From Actinoplanes siamensis (GTDB lineage Bacteria > Actinomycetota > Actinomycetes > Mycobacteriales > Micromonosporaceae): a stretch of 64,000 nt of DNA. Positions 28,351-37,274 of this stretch are shown here, one piece after another. The stretch spans positions 103,726 to 167,725 of the forward strand of contig NZ_BOMW01000024.1 in the NCBI RefSeq assembly GCF_016862395.1, given 5' to 3'. Under the pieces are notes generated by a model. The model saw only the letters and a program-made list of their open reading frames with translations, was not told the DNA's origin and did no database searches. Both the position numbers and the translations under genes were made by a program. The first letter of the stretch is position 1; the number at the start of each line of letters is the position of its first letter.

Positions 28351-29427
28351 ATGCGGAGCATGACGGTGCGACAGCTCAAGGGCGGCCTGGCGACCATGAT
28401 GACCGGGGCCGCCGCCAACCAGGCCGGCGCGGCGATCGGCGCGCACGCGTTCCCGCTGATCGGCCCGGCCGGCGTGGTCGCGGTCCGGCAGGTCGTCGCG
28501 GCGGCGGTGCTGCTGCCGGTGGCCCGGCCGCCGCTGCACCGGTTCCGCTGGCCGCAGTGGTGGCCGACGATCCTTCTCGGTCTGGTCTTCGCGACCATGA
28601 ACATCAGCCTGTATACCGCTGTGGACCGGGTCGGGCTGGGGCTGGCGGTCACGCTCGAGTTCCTCGGTCCGCTCGGCGTGGCGCTGGCCGGATCCCGTAC
28701 CAGAACGGACCTGATCTGCGCCGGGGGTGCCGGAATCGGCGTCTATGTCCTGGTGTTGCCGCACGGTGACAGTGACTGGGCGGGCATCGGGTCGGGGGCG
28801 CTGGCGGGTGGGTGCTGGGCCGCGTACATCATGCTCAATCGTCTGCTCGGGCAGCGCCTGCCCGGTCTGCAGGCGCCGGCCGCGGCCATCTCGGTGTCCG
28901 TTCTGCTCTATCTGCCGGTTCTGGTGTGGCTGATCGTCTCCGGACGGATGACCGGGCTGGCGCTGCTGTTCGGAGTGGCGGCCGGAGTGTTCGCCTCGGC
29001 GATTCCGTACGCGGCCGATCTGATCGCCCTGCGGCGGGTGCCGCCGCGGTACTTCGGGGTGGTGATGAGCGTGCATCCGGTGTTCGCGGCCCTGGCCGGG
29101 CTGGTTCTGCTCGGGGAGGCGCCGCGGGCGCACGAGTGGACGGGGATTCTGATCGTGGTGGCGGTCAACGTGTTCGGTGCGGTCGTTCGCGGGCGGGCCG
29201 AGGCGGGGCCGTCGGACGCTGTCGTCGACGATTCCGCTCCCGCCTCTGCGTCCAGTTCGGCTTCCGGGCCCGCTTCTGCTCCGTCGCCTGGGCCGCGGCC
29301 TGCGGCGATCGTCGCCGGGCCGGTCGGTCCGCCCGGTGACGCGGCGACCGGGGTCGATCCGTTCTCGGCAACGTGTAGCGGTCCGCACTGCCGTCGACGC
29401 CTTCCGGAACGGGGCGTGCGGCGCTAG
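28351..29427 (+). CDS. EamA/DMT family exporter (RhtA-like)
   Basis: 358 aa with about ten membrane spans in two EamA halves (AGAAIGAHAFPLIGPAGVVA; ISLYTAVDRVGLGLAVTLEF; ALLFGVAAGVFASAIPYAAD). The pattern FLGPLGVAL, PYAADLIALRRVPPRYFGV and SVHPVFAALAGLVLLGE is close to the RhtA-type threonine/homoserine and small-metabolite exporters. The C-terminal 75 residues are Ser/Pro/Ala-rich, extra to the family and probably disordered. ATG 28351 has GAGG upstream. Expression is probably under the divergent LysR regulator. Confidence 0.88.
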   Translation: MRSMTVRQLKGGLATMMTGAAANQAGAAIGAHAFPLIGPAGVVAVRQVVAAAVLLPVARPPLHRFRWPQWWPTILLGLVFATMNISLYTAVDRVGLGLAVTLEFLGPLGVALAGSRTRTDLICAGGAGIGVYVLVLPHGDSDWAGIGSGALAGGCWAAYIMLNRLLGQRLPGLQAPAAAISVSVLLYLPVLVWLIVSGRMTGLALLFGVAAGVFASAIPYAADLIALRRVPPRYFGVVMSVHPVFAALAGLVLLGEAPRAHEWTGILIVVAVNVFGAVVRGRAEAGPSDAVVDDSAPASASSSASGPASAPSPGPRPAAIVAGPVGPPGDAATGVDPFSATCSGPHCRRRLPERGVRR

Positions 29428-29463
29428 GTTGCTCCGGAGCCGCCGAGCGAGGGGGAGCCCGCG

Positions 29464-30444
29464 ATGGAGAGCATCACCAAGAACCGGCAGCCCCTGGCGG
29501 TGCTGCGGGCGATGACCGAGCGGGCGTACGGCGCGGGCGAGGTGCCGGACGGCGACGACTGGTGCGCCGAGCTGGGCCACGGCTGGTTCAACGTCGCGTA
29601 CCGGATCCGCCTGCGCTCCGGCCGTCAGGCGGTCCTCAAGATCGCGCCGCCGCCGCACGTCGAGGTGATGACGTACGAGCACGGCGCGATGGCCACGGAA
29701 CTCGCCGCGCTGCGTCTGATCCGCGCGGCGACCGGCGTGCCGGTGCCCACCGTGGACTTCGCCGATCGGAGTCACGAGCTGTGCGACGCCGACTGGTTCT
29801 GCATGGAGTACATCGACGCGGACAATCTCGGAATGCTGCGCGACAAGCACTCCCGGCAGGAGCGGGCCGCCTACGACGAGGCGCTCGGGGCGCTGAACCG
29901 CGAGCTCAACACCATTCGGGGTACGCACTTCGGCCCGCTCGCCGGTCCGGGCTTCGCGACCTGGCGCTCGGCGTTCACCGACATGGTCGAGGGCGTGCTG
30001 CGCGACGGCGAGCGACGCTCGGTCGACCTGGGTCACGACTACGCGGCGGTGCGGGCGGTGATCGCCGCGCACGCGGACACTCTTGACGAGGTGACCGAGC
30101 CCCGGTTCGTCGAGTGGGACATGTGGGACAACAACGTCATGGTCCGCGACGGCCGGATCGTCGCGATCATCGACCACGAGCGGGCGTTCTTCGGCGACCC
30201 GCTGATCGAGGCCGGCTTCACCGGCAGCGAGGTCCCGGCGTACGGCGACTCGACGGCGTTCATCCGCGGCTACGGTCGCGGCCCGGCCACCGAGAACGAG
30301 CGCGTGCGCCGCCGGCTGTACTGCCTCTACCTCGTCCTGATCATGACGATCGAGACGGCGTACCGGAATTTTCCCGGCACGGAGAACTACGACTGGGCGC
30401 GTGGCCGGCTGGACGAGACATTGGCCCTTTTCGACCGGCCCTGA
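29464..30444 (+). CDS. APH-family phosphotransferase
   Basis: 326 aa with the aminoglycoside phosphotransferase/choline kinase fold. Key parts: RSGRQAVLKIAPP (ATP-binding Lys), ADWFCMEYIDADN (hinge), the catalytic loop EWDMWDNNVMV, in which the usual HGD is EWD but the catalytic Asp and downstream Asn are kept, and the metal Asp in AIIDHERAFFGDP. Substrates of this family range from antibiotics to sugars and small alcohols; nothing here selects one. ATG 29464 has a weak GGGGGAG upstream. Confidence 0.87.
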   Translation: MESITKNRQPLAVLRAMTERAYGAGEVPDGDDWCAELGHGWFNVAYRIRLRSGRQAVLKIAPPPHVEVMTYEHGAMATELAALRLIRAATGVPVPTVDFADRSHELCDADWFCMEYIDADNLGMLRDKHSRQERAAYDEALGALNRELNTIRGTHFGPLAGPGFATWRSAFTDMVEGVLRDGERRSVDLGHDYAAVRAVIAAHADTLDEVTEPRFVEWDMWDNNVMVRDGRIVAIIDHERAFFGDPLIEAGFTGSEVPAYGDSTAFIRGYGRGPATENERVRRRLYCLYLVLIMTIETAYRNFPGTENYDWARGRLDETLALFDRP

Positions 30445-30490
30445 GATCTCCCCAGCCGTCCGGTCACTACTCCCTGACGGCCGCGCCCGC

Positions 30491-30559
30491 CGCGCCGTGC
30501 CCGCCGCGCGCCCACCGCGCCGTGCCCGCCGCGCGCCCACCGCGCCGTGCCCGCCGCGC
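30491..30559. repeat. 25-bp tandem repeat, about 2.8 copies
   Basis: Two identical 25-bp units (30491-30515 and 30516-30540) built on CGCGCCGTGCCCGCCGCGCG are followed by a third copy exact for its first 19 bases. It sits in the gap between the APH gene and a frameshifted gene and reads as Pro-Ala-Arg repeats in several frames. Confidence 0.85.
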
Positions 30560-30632
30560 CCGCCGCTCCCGGCCCGCGCCCGCCGCGGCCGCCGCGGCCG
30601 CCCTCACCGCCGCCTGGGTCAACCGGGCGAAG

Positions 30633-30878
30633 ATGAGCGCCGACGTCCCGGCCCGCTGGGAGACGGCCCTGCTCGGCCGCAGCAACGAGATGGTCGAGGC
30701 GGCCCGCAGCCTGCGGCATCACGCCGAGCTCTACCAGCGGAGCACCGACCAGGGGGCCTGCGCCGGGCGTTGGACGCCGCCCACGGGAAACTGCGCGTCT
30801 GTGCCGAGCAGCTGCGCCTGGTCGGGAGCCGCCGTGTCCGGGTCTCCGGAGCAGCGAGGGAGGAGGCAGTCTGGAGAG
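30633..30878 (+). pseudogene. frameshifted small gene of unknown function
   Basis: From ATG 30633 one frame reads SADVPARWETALLGRSNEMV and continues to HHAELYQRSTDQG; the other frame then continues naturally as LRRALDAAHGKLRVCAEQLR. The switch lies at the G-run 30752-30756, where one extra G would join the two halves into a single helical protein. It is a genuine -1 frameshift mutation, a sequencing error, or phase variation at the G-run. The end is unclear and the next gene starts at 30879. No family was recognised. Confidence 0.5.
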
Positions 30879-31625
30879 GTGAGCGTCGAAAAGATCACCA
30901 CGGAGACGGTGCGGCCGGTGGCCCGGACCGTGCTCGGCCAGCGCTGGACCGATCTGGCCTTCCTGCACTGGGCGGTCGATCCGGCACGGGTGGCGCCGCT
31001 GCTGCCGAGCGGTACGGTTCCGGACACGATCGACGGCGTGACCTACGCCGGATTGATCGGCTTCCGGATGGAGCGTTTCGGGTTCCTGGGCGGTTTCGGG
31101 GTGCCCTATCTCGGCACGTTCTGCGAGACGAACGTGCGGCTGTACAGCGTCGACGGGGAGGGCCGGCGGGCCGTGGTGTTCCGTTCGCTGGAGGCGGAGC
31201 GCCTGCTCCCGGTGCTGGTCGCGCGGGTGAGCCTGCGGTTGCCGTACATGTGGGCGCGCATGCGGTTGACGCGCGAGGGCGACGAGCTGTCGTATGTGTC
31301 GCGTCGCCGCTGGCCCGGCCCGCGTCCCGCGACCAACCGCATGCGGATCCGCATCGGGGACCCGCTCGCCGAGCCGACGGCGCTGGAGCACTTCCTCACC
31401 GCGAGGTGGGGACTGCATACCCGGGCCTGGGGCCGCACCCGCCATCTCGCCAACGAACACCCGCGCTGGCCGCTGCGCCGGGCGACCCTCCTCGACCTCG
31501 ACGACACCCTGCTGGCCGCGGCCGGCCTGCCCGGTATCGACGCCGCGCCGGCGAGCGTCCTCTACTCGCCAGGAGTCCCAGTGATCTTCGGGCCGCCCAA
31601 GAGCCTGCCCGAGCAGGCCGATTGA
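30879..31625 (+). CDS. DUF2071 (YqjF-like) protein
   Basis: 248 aa, the usual length for DUF2071. Characteristic parts are GQRWTDLAFLHWAVDPARVA, LLPSGTVPDTIDGVTYAGLI, PYLGTFCETNVRLY, VVFRSLEAERLLPVLVAR and a C-terminal VLYSPGVPVIFGPP. The fold is related to acetoacetate decarboxylase-like barrels; the reaction is unknown. The start is GTG 30879, with GGAGGAG twelve bases upstream. It follows the frameshifted gene without a gap. Confidence 0.85.
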   Translation: MSVEKITTETVRPVARTVLGQRWTDLAFLHWAVDPARVAPLLPSGTVPDTIDGVTYAGLIGFRMERFGFLGGFGVPYLGTFCETNVRLYSVDGEGRRAVVFRSLEAERLLPVLVARVSLRLPYMWARMRLTREGDELSYVSRRRWPGPRPATNRMRIRIGDPLAEPTALEHFLTARWGLHTRAWGRTRHLANEHPRWPLRRATLLDLDDTLLAAAGLPGIDAAPASVLYSPGVPVIFGPPKSLPEQAD

Positions 31626-31764
31626 AGGGTCGGGAGGAGGCGCTCGTCCGACCGGTGGAGCGATGACGAGAGCCTGCCGGTTCGTCGTGTGGCCGTGGCG
31701 GGGCGGGTGACATCACGTTCTCGCAGCATCTTCATGCGGGGTGAGCAGGGGTCCGGAAAGCCTC

Positions 31765-32709
31765 TCAGATGGTCCGGCCCAAGGTCACGGTGCGGGATCC
31801 GGGAGTGAAGTCGCCGAAGGACTGTTGCCAGGACTCACCGGGCCAGTAGTACGTCACACGGCCCTCGACGGGCCGGTAGTGGGCTGTGTAGAGCGTTCTC
31901 GACCCCTGCTCGTCGACGGATCGGTATAGCGGCGGCTTCAGCATCGCCGCCACGTCCGCGCCCGCGGCCCGGATGGCGCTCAGCCGCTCCTGCGTCCGCA
32001 TGGTCCGTTCCTGCTCGTCGGTCACCGGCAGGTGCTGGTGATTGGCGGCGCAGGCATCCGGCGCCACCGTCGGTGACATATCCGGCCCCACGAACACCGT
32101 CACCGCCTTGGTGGGATCGACAAGGGTGAGGTTCTGGGGGGTGGCGAACGGTAGAAATCGCAGCCTGTCGACCGCCTCGTCGACGGTGTCGCACGTCTCC
32201 AGCAGGTAGCGCACCACGACGAGAATGGCGAAGCCGCATCCGTAGACGGAACGTCCGCCCCAGGTGAGCGAGACCGCGAGGCTGGCGTCGTTCATCCCGT
32301 CCAGCAAGCCCCACAGCATGTCCTGCATCCCGATCACAGGGCGCAGGAAGCAGGAGGAGACGATGGTCCCTTCGCACTGATCGGGCCGTAGGTCATAGTT
32401 GCGCAGCAGAGCGCCGTTCCTGCCGATCTGGGTGCACGCCTGGGAGAACGGCCGCAGTGCCGCGTGGGTGAGGAAGGCTTCCGCCTCGGGCCGGTCGAGT
32501 TGGCCCGCCAGGCGGTCCAGAACCGGGACAAGTTCCGGCATGTGCGCACGGAACAGCGCCCGAACACGATTTGCGCCCTCCGGAGTCCGGCCCTCCTCGG
32601 TGAGCAGGCCCTCCATCTCCTGCCACAGGCCCCGGGCGTAGGCGGCCCACCGCCCGTCGCCGCCGTCGCCGACCTCGATCGCCTGAAAGGTCTTGTGCGC
32701 TTGCCGCAC
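31765..32709 (-). CDS. C45 family autoproteolytic acyltransferase/hydrolase
   Basis: 314 aa. The motif ACTQIGRNGALLRNYDLRPD marks the Ntn-hydrolase nucleophile Cys (after Ala) with the RNYD pocket, as in acyl-CoA:6-aminopenicillanic acid acyltransferase and choloylglycine-like enzymes; cleavage before that Cys would create the mature N-terminus. Further family pieces are GMNDASLAVSLTWGGR and VDPTKAVTVFVGPD. GTG 32709 is chosen because GGGGGAG lies eight bases upstream; an in-frame GTG at 32718 is the alternative. No signal peptide. Substrate unknown: an N-acyl amide or peptide is expected. Confidence 0.8.
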   Translation of the reverse strand: MRQAHKTFQAIEVGDGGDGRWAAYARGLWQEMEGLLTEEGRTPEGANRVRALFRAHMPELVPVLDRLAGQLDRPEAEAFLTHAALRPFSQACTQIGRNGALLRNYDLRPDQCEGTIVSSCFLRPVIGMQDMLWGLLDGMNDASLAVSLTWGGRSVYGCGFAILVVVRYLLETCDTVDEAVDRLRFLPFATPQNLTLVDPTKAVTVFVGPDMSPTVAPDACAANHQHLPVTDEQERTMRTQERLSAIRAAGADVAAMLKPPLYRSVDEQGSRTLYTAHYRPVEGRVTYYWPGESWQQSFGDFTPGSRTVTLGRTI

Positions 32710-33249
32710 GCCTGCCACTCCCCCTGTGAGAATCGGCCGAGGTGAGGGCAACCTAGCTAATCGCGGGGTGAATCGCCAGGCGGCCACCATCGGTGACGGC
32801 CAGGTGCTGGATCTGGTCGAGGTCGCTGAATACGAGCGTGGCCGATACCAAGCCGGCGACAATGTCCCGCTTTGGCGGAGCTGGGAGTCATGTAGGCGAG
32901 CGGCGGGAGCAATGGGGCGGCGTGGTCGTCCTGCCAACGCTTCGTCAGCCTGGTCACGGTCGTCGGCGACGGCCCGGCCGTGCCGCCGGGAACTGCTCCA
33001 GCGCGGTGACTGGTCGATCAATCACCCGGGAAGGTTTGCCCTTCGCGCGTCCCCCGGGGGAGCTGATCCACAGGTCCTGGGCGTTGCCCGAGCGGGCTGC
33101 GGGGAAGAGCGCGATGCGGGGCGGAGCACGCTGCCGCCGCGGTGACAGATGCCGCCTCGCCGGCCGGCTCGTGTCCGCGGCGACGAGGGCGGCCGGTAGC
33201 GCCCGACTTGGCGATACGCGTTCCGCCGTCGCCGGGTGGAGAGGCGATT
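32710..33249. other. 540-bp gap containing a transposase scrap and two divergent promoters
   Basis: The region lies between the C45 gene (leftward) and the TetR gene (rightward). A short mutator-type transposase fragment is present at 32915-32975 (listed separately). Several frames here switch between coding-looking and nonsense translations, as expected of decayed DNA. No intact gene is supported. Confidence 0.45.
32915..32975 (-). pseudogene. short remnant of a mutator-type (IS256 family) transposase
   Basis: On the minus strand SPTTVTRLTKRWQDDHAA resembles the conserved segment preceding the catalytic core of actinobacterial IS256-type transposases. The reading then falls into nonsense, so only about 20 codons are recognisable. 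The assignment rests on recall of that motif and is tentative. Confidence 0.35.
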
Positions 33250-33891
33250 ATGGGGACCATGGGCCGATCACGAACCAACCCAGCGCCGACCGCCCCGGCG
33301 ACCGCGCGTGGCCGGCGGACCCGGGACGCGCTGCTCGCGGCCGGCCGGGAGCTGCTGGAGACGCGGGGCTGGCCGGGCTTCACCCCGGAGCGGGTGGCGC
33401 AGGCGGCCGGCGTCTCGTACGGCACCTTCTACACCTACTTCGAGTCGAAGGACGATCTGCTCCGCTCCGTCGTCCGCACGGTCGCCGAGGAGATGTTCAC
33501 GGACAGCCTGGTCGCCCCGGACACCGCCGACGACCCGTATGTCCGGATCCTCGAGTCGAACCGTGGATACCTGCGTGCCTGGCGCAACGCCTCCCGCGTG
33601 CTGCGCCTGGTCGAGCAGGGCGCCGACTCCGACGACACGTTGCGGGGACTCCTGCTGGAGGTGCGTGAGCGGTACGTGCGCCGCGGCGCGGAGGGTCTGC
33701 GCCGCCTGCAGGAGGCCGGCCTGGCCGACTCCGGGCTGGACCCGCGTCTCACCGCTATCGTGCTGGGCGCCATGGTCGAGCAGATGGCGCACGTCATCTA
33801 CTCCTTGCGCGAGCCGCTCGACGAGGAGCAGGTGGTCAACCACATGTCGAAGCTGTGGGCCGCCGCGATAGGCCTCCGCGAGCGTCCTTGA
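33250..33891 (+). CDS. TetR family regulator
   Basis: 213 aa. The HTH is RDALLAAGRELLETRGWPGF, TPERVAQAAGVSYGTFYTYF, then ESKDDLLRSVV. The C-terminal ligand domain is helical. ATG 33250 has GGAGAGG six bases upstream. It lies 81 bases before the AtuA-like gene on the same strand, and a palindrome (33889-33902) overlapping its stop codon lies in the promoter of that operon. It probably represses the acyl-CoA module and is released by an acyl-CoA or branched substrate. Confidence 0.9.
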   Translation: MGTMGRSRTNPAPTAPATARGRRTRDALLAAGRELLETRGWPGFTPERVAQAAGVSYGTFYTYFESKDDLLRSVVRTVAEEMFTDSLVAPDTADDPYVRILESNRGYLRAWRNASRVLRLVEQGADSDDTLRGLLLEVRERYVRRGAEGLRRLQEAGLADSGLDPRLTAIVLGAMVEQMAHVIYSLREPLDEEQVVNHMSKLWAAAIGLRERP

Positions 33892-33915
33892 CAATTTTGT
33901 CAGATTGCTTACCGT
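33888..33915 (+). promoter_or_regulatory. promoter with TetR-type operator before the AtuA operon
   Basis: TTGACA (33888-33893), a consensus -35, and TACCGT (33910-33915) are spaced 16 bp apart. The palindrome TGACAATTTTGTCA (33889-33902; 6-bp arms, 2-bp centre) covers the -35, so a repressor there would block RNA polymerase. The -35 overlaps the stop codon of the TetR gene. Confidence 0.6.
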
Positions 33916-33972
33916 GACCCTGACCGCAGGAAACCGCAGCAGGCCGCAGGCACGCGGGGGAGGGGCGCGACA

Positions 33973-35688
33973 GTGCGAACCGTCCGCATCGGCAACTGCT
34001 CCGGTTTCTACGGCGACCGCCTCTCCGCGATGCGCGAGATGCTCGAGGGCGGCCCGCTCGACTACCTCACCGGCGACTACCTGGCCGAGCTCACCATGCT
34101 CATTCTCGGTCGGGACCGGCAGAAGAACTCCGATGCCGGGTATGCGCGGACGTTCCTCCGCCAGCTCACCGACTGCCTGGATCTGATCAGATCGGGGACC
34201 GTCCGGATCGTCGGCAACGCCGGTGGCCTGAACCCCTCCGCGCTGGCCGCCGCGATCAGGTCCCTCGACCCGCAGCTGAAGGTCGCCCACGTCGAGGGCG
34301 ACGACCTGCTGAGGACGGGGCGCTGGCCGCGAGCGCTGACCGCCAACGCGTACCTCGGCGCCTTCGGCATCGCGAAAGCTCTCCAGGCCGGCGCCGACAT
34401 CGTCGTCACCGGCCGTGTCACGGACGCCTCGCTGACCCTCGGCCCGGTCCTCGCCGAATTCGGCTGGACCCACGACGACCTGGACAAACTCGCCGCCGGA
34501 ATCGTCGCGGGCCACGTCCTGGAGTGCGGCGCGCAGGCCACCGGCGGCAACTTCAGCGGCTTCACCACGATCGACACCACCCGCCCGCTGGGCTTCCCGA
34601 TCGCGGAGATCGGCGACGACGGCACGGTCGTCATCACCAAGCATCCGAACACCGGGGGAGCGGTCACCGTCGACACCGTCACGGCCCAGCTGGTCTACGA
34701 GATCGGCGCCCCGCACTACCTCAACCCCGACGTCACCGCCCGCCTGGACACGGTCCGACTGATCCAGGAAGGCGAAGACAAGATCAAATTATCCGGCGTA
34801 CGGGGTACCGCCCCGCCCCCCACCACCAAGATAGGGATCAATCGCCTGGGCGGCCACCGCAACACCGTCACGTTCGTCCTGACCGGCCTGGACATCGAGC
34901 AGAAGGCGGCCTGGGCCCGCCGTCAGCTGGAGTCCACACTGCACCGGCGCCCCGCCGAGATCACCTGGGAGCTGGTGCGGACCGACCGGCCCGACCCGGC
35001 CACCCAGTCCGAGGCGTCCGCGCTGCTCCGCTGCCACGTCAAGGACCCCGACGCGCGGGTGGTGGGCCGGGCATTCAGCAACGCGGCGGTGGAACTGGCC
35101 CTCGCCTCCTATCCGGGTTTCCACGTGACCGCACCGCCGTCCGACGGCAGCCCGTTCGGCGTCTTCGAAGCCGCCCACCTCCCGCAGTCCCAGGTGCCGC
35201 ACATCGCCGTCCTCCCGGACGGCACCCGGGTGGCGATCGCACCCCCACCCGACACCCCGGAGGCGTCTCTCCCGCCCAGCTTTCCGGCTGGTGGTCAGGG
35301 GTGTCCCGGGGGCGCGGAGGGGCCGCCGGCGGTGGGGCGGGACACCACGGTGGCTCCGCTGGGGCGGCTGGTCTACGCGCGGTCCGGGGACAAGGGCGGA
35401 ACCGCCAACATCGGGGTGTGGATCCCGGCCGGCCACCCGCGCCGACCGGCCGCCTACGACTGGCTCGCCGGGTGGCTGGACGCCGACCGGGTGCGGGAAC
35501 TGTTGCCCGAGACCGCCACCCTGCCGGTCACCGTCCACGCCCTGCCCAACCTGGCCGCTCTCAACATCGTCGTGGACGGCCTGCTCGGCGCCGGTGTCGC
35601 CGCGTCCACCCGTTCCGATCCGCAGGCCAAGGCGGCCGGGGAGTGGCTGCGCGCCCGGAACGCCGAGATTCCCACGGAGCTGCTGTGA
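33973..35688 (+). CDS. AtuA-like (DUF1446) protein of acyclic terpene/acyl-CoA catabolism
   Basis: 571 aa. Residues 1-430 match the AtuA/DUF1446 domain: RIGNCSGFYGDRLSAMREML, VRIVGNAGGLNPSALAAAI, GADIVVTGRVTDASLTLGPV, ECGAQATGGNFSGF. A C-terminal AtuA-like ferredoxin-fold domain (YARSGDKGGTANIGVWIP) closes the protein. AtuA occurs in the Pseudomonas citronellol/geraniol pathway, but its exact reaction is not settled. GTG 33973 has a strong purine tract upstream. Its stop overlaps the start of the carboxylase beta gene, and the operon order is AtuA, carboxylase beta, carboxylase alpha, acyl-CoA dehydrogenase. Confidence 0.88.
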   Translation: MRTVRIGNCSGFYGDRLSAMREMLEGGPLDYLTGDYLAELTMLILGRDRQKNSDAGYARTFLRQLTDCLDLIRSGTVRIVGNAGGLNPSALAAAIRSLDPQLKVAHVEGDDLLRTGRWPRALTANAYLGAFGIAKALQAGADIVVTGRVTDASLTLGPVLAEFGWTHDDLDKLAAGIVAGHVLECGAQATGGNFSGFTTIDTTRPLGFPIAEIGDDGTVVITKHPNTGGAVTVDTVTAQLVYEIGAPHYLNPDVTARLDTVRLIQEGEDKIKLSGVRGTAPPPTTKIGINRLGGHRNTVTFVLTGLDIEQKAAWARRQLESTLHRRPAEITWELVRTDRPDPATQSEASALLRCHVKDPDARVVGRAFSNAAVELALASYPGFHVTAPPSDGSPFGVFEAAHLPQSQVPHIAVLPDGTRVAIAPPPDTPEASLPPSFPAGGQGCPGGAEGPPAVGRDTTVAPLGRLVYARSGDKGGTANIGVWIPAGHPRRPAAYDWLAGWLDADRVRELLPETATLPVTVHALPNLAALNIVVDGLLGAGVAASTRSDPQAKAAGEWLRARNAEIPTELL

Positions 35689-37274
35689 CCCTGCACGCGG
35701 AGCGCGACGACCCGGCGTACCACCTCAATCGGACAGCCATGCTGGAACGGGTGGCGGACCTGGAGAAACAGCATGCCGTCGCCCTCGCCGGAGGCGGGGC
35801 GAAGAGCGTCGAGCGCCACCACCGCCGCGGCAAGCTGACCGCGCGCGAGCGCATCGAGCTGCTGATCGACGAGGACTCGCCGTTCCTGGAGCTCAGCACG
35901 CTGGCCGGCTGGGGCACCGAGTTCACCGTGGGCGGCTCGGTGGTCACCGGGCTGGGCGTGGTCGAGGGCGTGGAGTGCATGATCATCGCCAACGACCCGA
36001 CCGTGCGCGGCGGCGCCAGCAACCCGGTCACGCTGAAGAAGAGCTTCCGCGCCGCGCAGATCGCCGCGGAGAACCGGCTGCCCACCGTCAACCTGGTCGA
36101 GTCGGGCGGCGCGGACCTGCCCACGCAGAAGGACATCTTCATTCCGGGCGGCGGGCATTTCCGCGGGCTCACCGAGGCCAGCGCGGACCGGCGGCCGACG
36201 ATCGCCCTGGTCTTCGGCAATTCCACGGCCGGCGGCGCGTACGTCCCGGGGATGAGCGACTACGTGGTGATGGTGGCCGGCGGCGCGAAGGTGTTCCTCG
36301 GCGGCCCGCCGCTGGTGAAGATGGCGACCGGCGAGGAGTCCGACGACGAGTCGCTGGGCGGCGCGGAGATGCACGCGCGCACGTCCGGGCTCGCCGACTA
36401 CCTCGCGGTGGATGAGCGGGACGCGATCAGGATCGGACGTCAGATCGTCCGGCGGCTGAACTGGCGCAAGCTCGGGCCGGCCCCGCGCACCGGCTACGCC
36501 GAGCCGGCGCTGGACCCCGAGGAACTGCTCGGGATCGTGCCGGACGACCTGAGAATCCCGTTCGACCCGCGCGACGTGATCGGGCGGATCGTCGACGGCA
36601 GCGCGTTCGACGAGTTCAAGCCGCTCTACGGGACCAGCCTGGTGACCGGTTGGGCCCAGCTGCACGGGTATCCGATCGGGATCCTGGCCAACGCGCGGGG
36701 TGTGCTGTTCAGCGCGGAGGCGCAGAAGGCGGCGCAGTTCATCCAGTTGGCCAACCAGTCGGACACGCCGCTGCTGTTCCTGCACAACACGACCGGTTAC
36801 ATGGTCGGCAGGGAGTACGAGCAGGGCGGGATAATCAAGCACGGCGCCCAGATGATCAACGCGGTGTCGAACTCGAAGGTTCCGCACCTCTCGGTGGTGA
36901 TGGGCGCGTCGTACGGGGCCGGCAACTACGGCATGAGCGGGCGCGCGTACGACCCGCGGTTCATGTTCAGCTGGGTCGGCGCCAAGTCGGCGGTGATGGG
37001 GCCGGCGCAACTGGCCGGCGTGGTGTCGATCGTGTCGCGTCAGGCCGCGGCCGCCGCCGGCCGGCCGTACGACGAGGAGGCGGACGCGCGGACCCGGGCC
37101 GCGATCGAGGCGCAGATCGAGCGGGAGTCCCTCGCGTACTTCACGTCCGGCATGCTCTACGACGACGGGGTGATCGACCCTCGTGACACCCGCACCGTGC
37201 TGGGCATCTGCCTGTCCGTCATCCACAACGCGCCCGTGCGGGGCGCTCGGGGCTACGGGGTGTTCCGGCTGTGA
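35685..37274 (+). CDS. acyl-CoA carboxylase beta subunit (carboxyltransferase)
   Basis: 529 aa, the normal length for MccB/AtuC/LiuB-type carboxyltransferases. It has the two crotonase-like halves: RHHRRGKLTARERIELLID, VEGVECMIIANDPTVRGGAS, FGNSTAGGAYVPGMSDY, then LLFLHNTTGYMVGREYEQGG and KVPHLSVVMGASYGAGNYGM. It transfers carboxylate from biotin to a branched or terpenoid acyl-CoA. GTG 35685 overlaps the AtuA stop (GTGA). The substrate could be 3-methylcrotonyl-, geranyl- or another acyl-CoA; the AtuA neighbour favours a terpenoid or unusual branched acid. Confidence 0.92.
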   Translation: MTLHAERDDPAYHLNRTAMLERVADLEKQHAVALAGGGAKSVERHHRRGKLTARERIELLIDEDSPFLELSTLAGWGTEFTVGGSVVTGLGVVEGVECMIIANDPTVRGGASNPVTLKKSFRAAQIAAENRLPTVNLVESGGADLPTQKDIFIPGGGHFRGLTEASADRRPTIALVFGNSTAGGAYVPGMSDYVVMVAGGAKVFLGGPPLVKMATGEESDDESLGGAEMHARTSGLADYLAVDERDAIRIGRQIVRRLNWRKLGPAPRTGYAEPALDPEELLGIVPDDLRIPFDPRDVIGRIVDGSAFDEFKPLYGTSLVTGWAQLHGYPIGILANARGVLFSAEAQKAAQFIQLANQSDTPLLFLHNTTGYMVGREYEQGGIIKHGAQMINAVSNSKVPHLSVVMGASYGAGNYGMSGRAYDPRFMFSWVGAKSAVMGPAQLAGVVSIVSRQAAAAAGRPYDEEADARTRAAIEAQIERESLAYFTSGMLYDDGVIDPRDTRTVLGICLSVIHNAPVRGARGYGVFRL

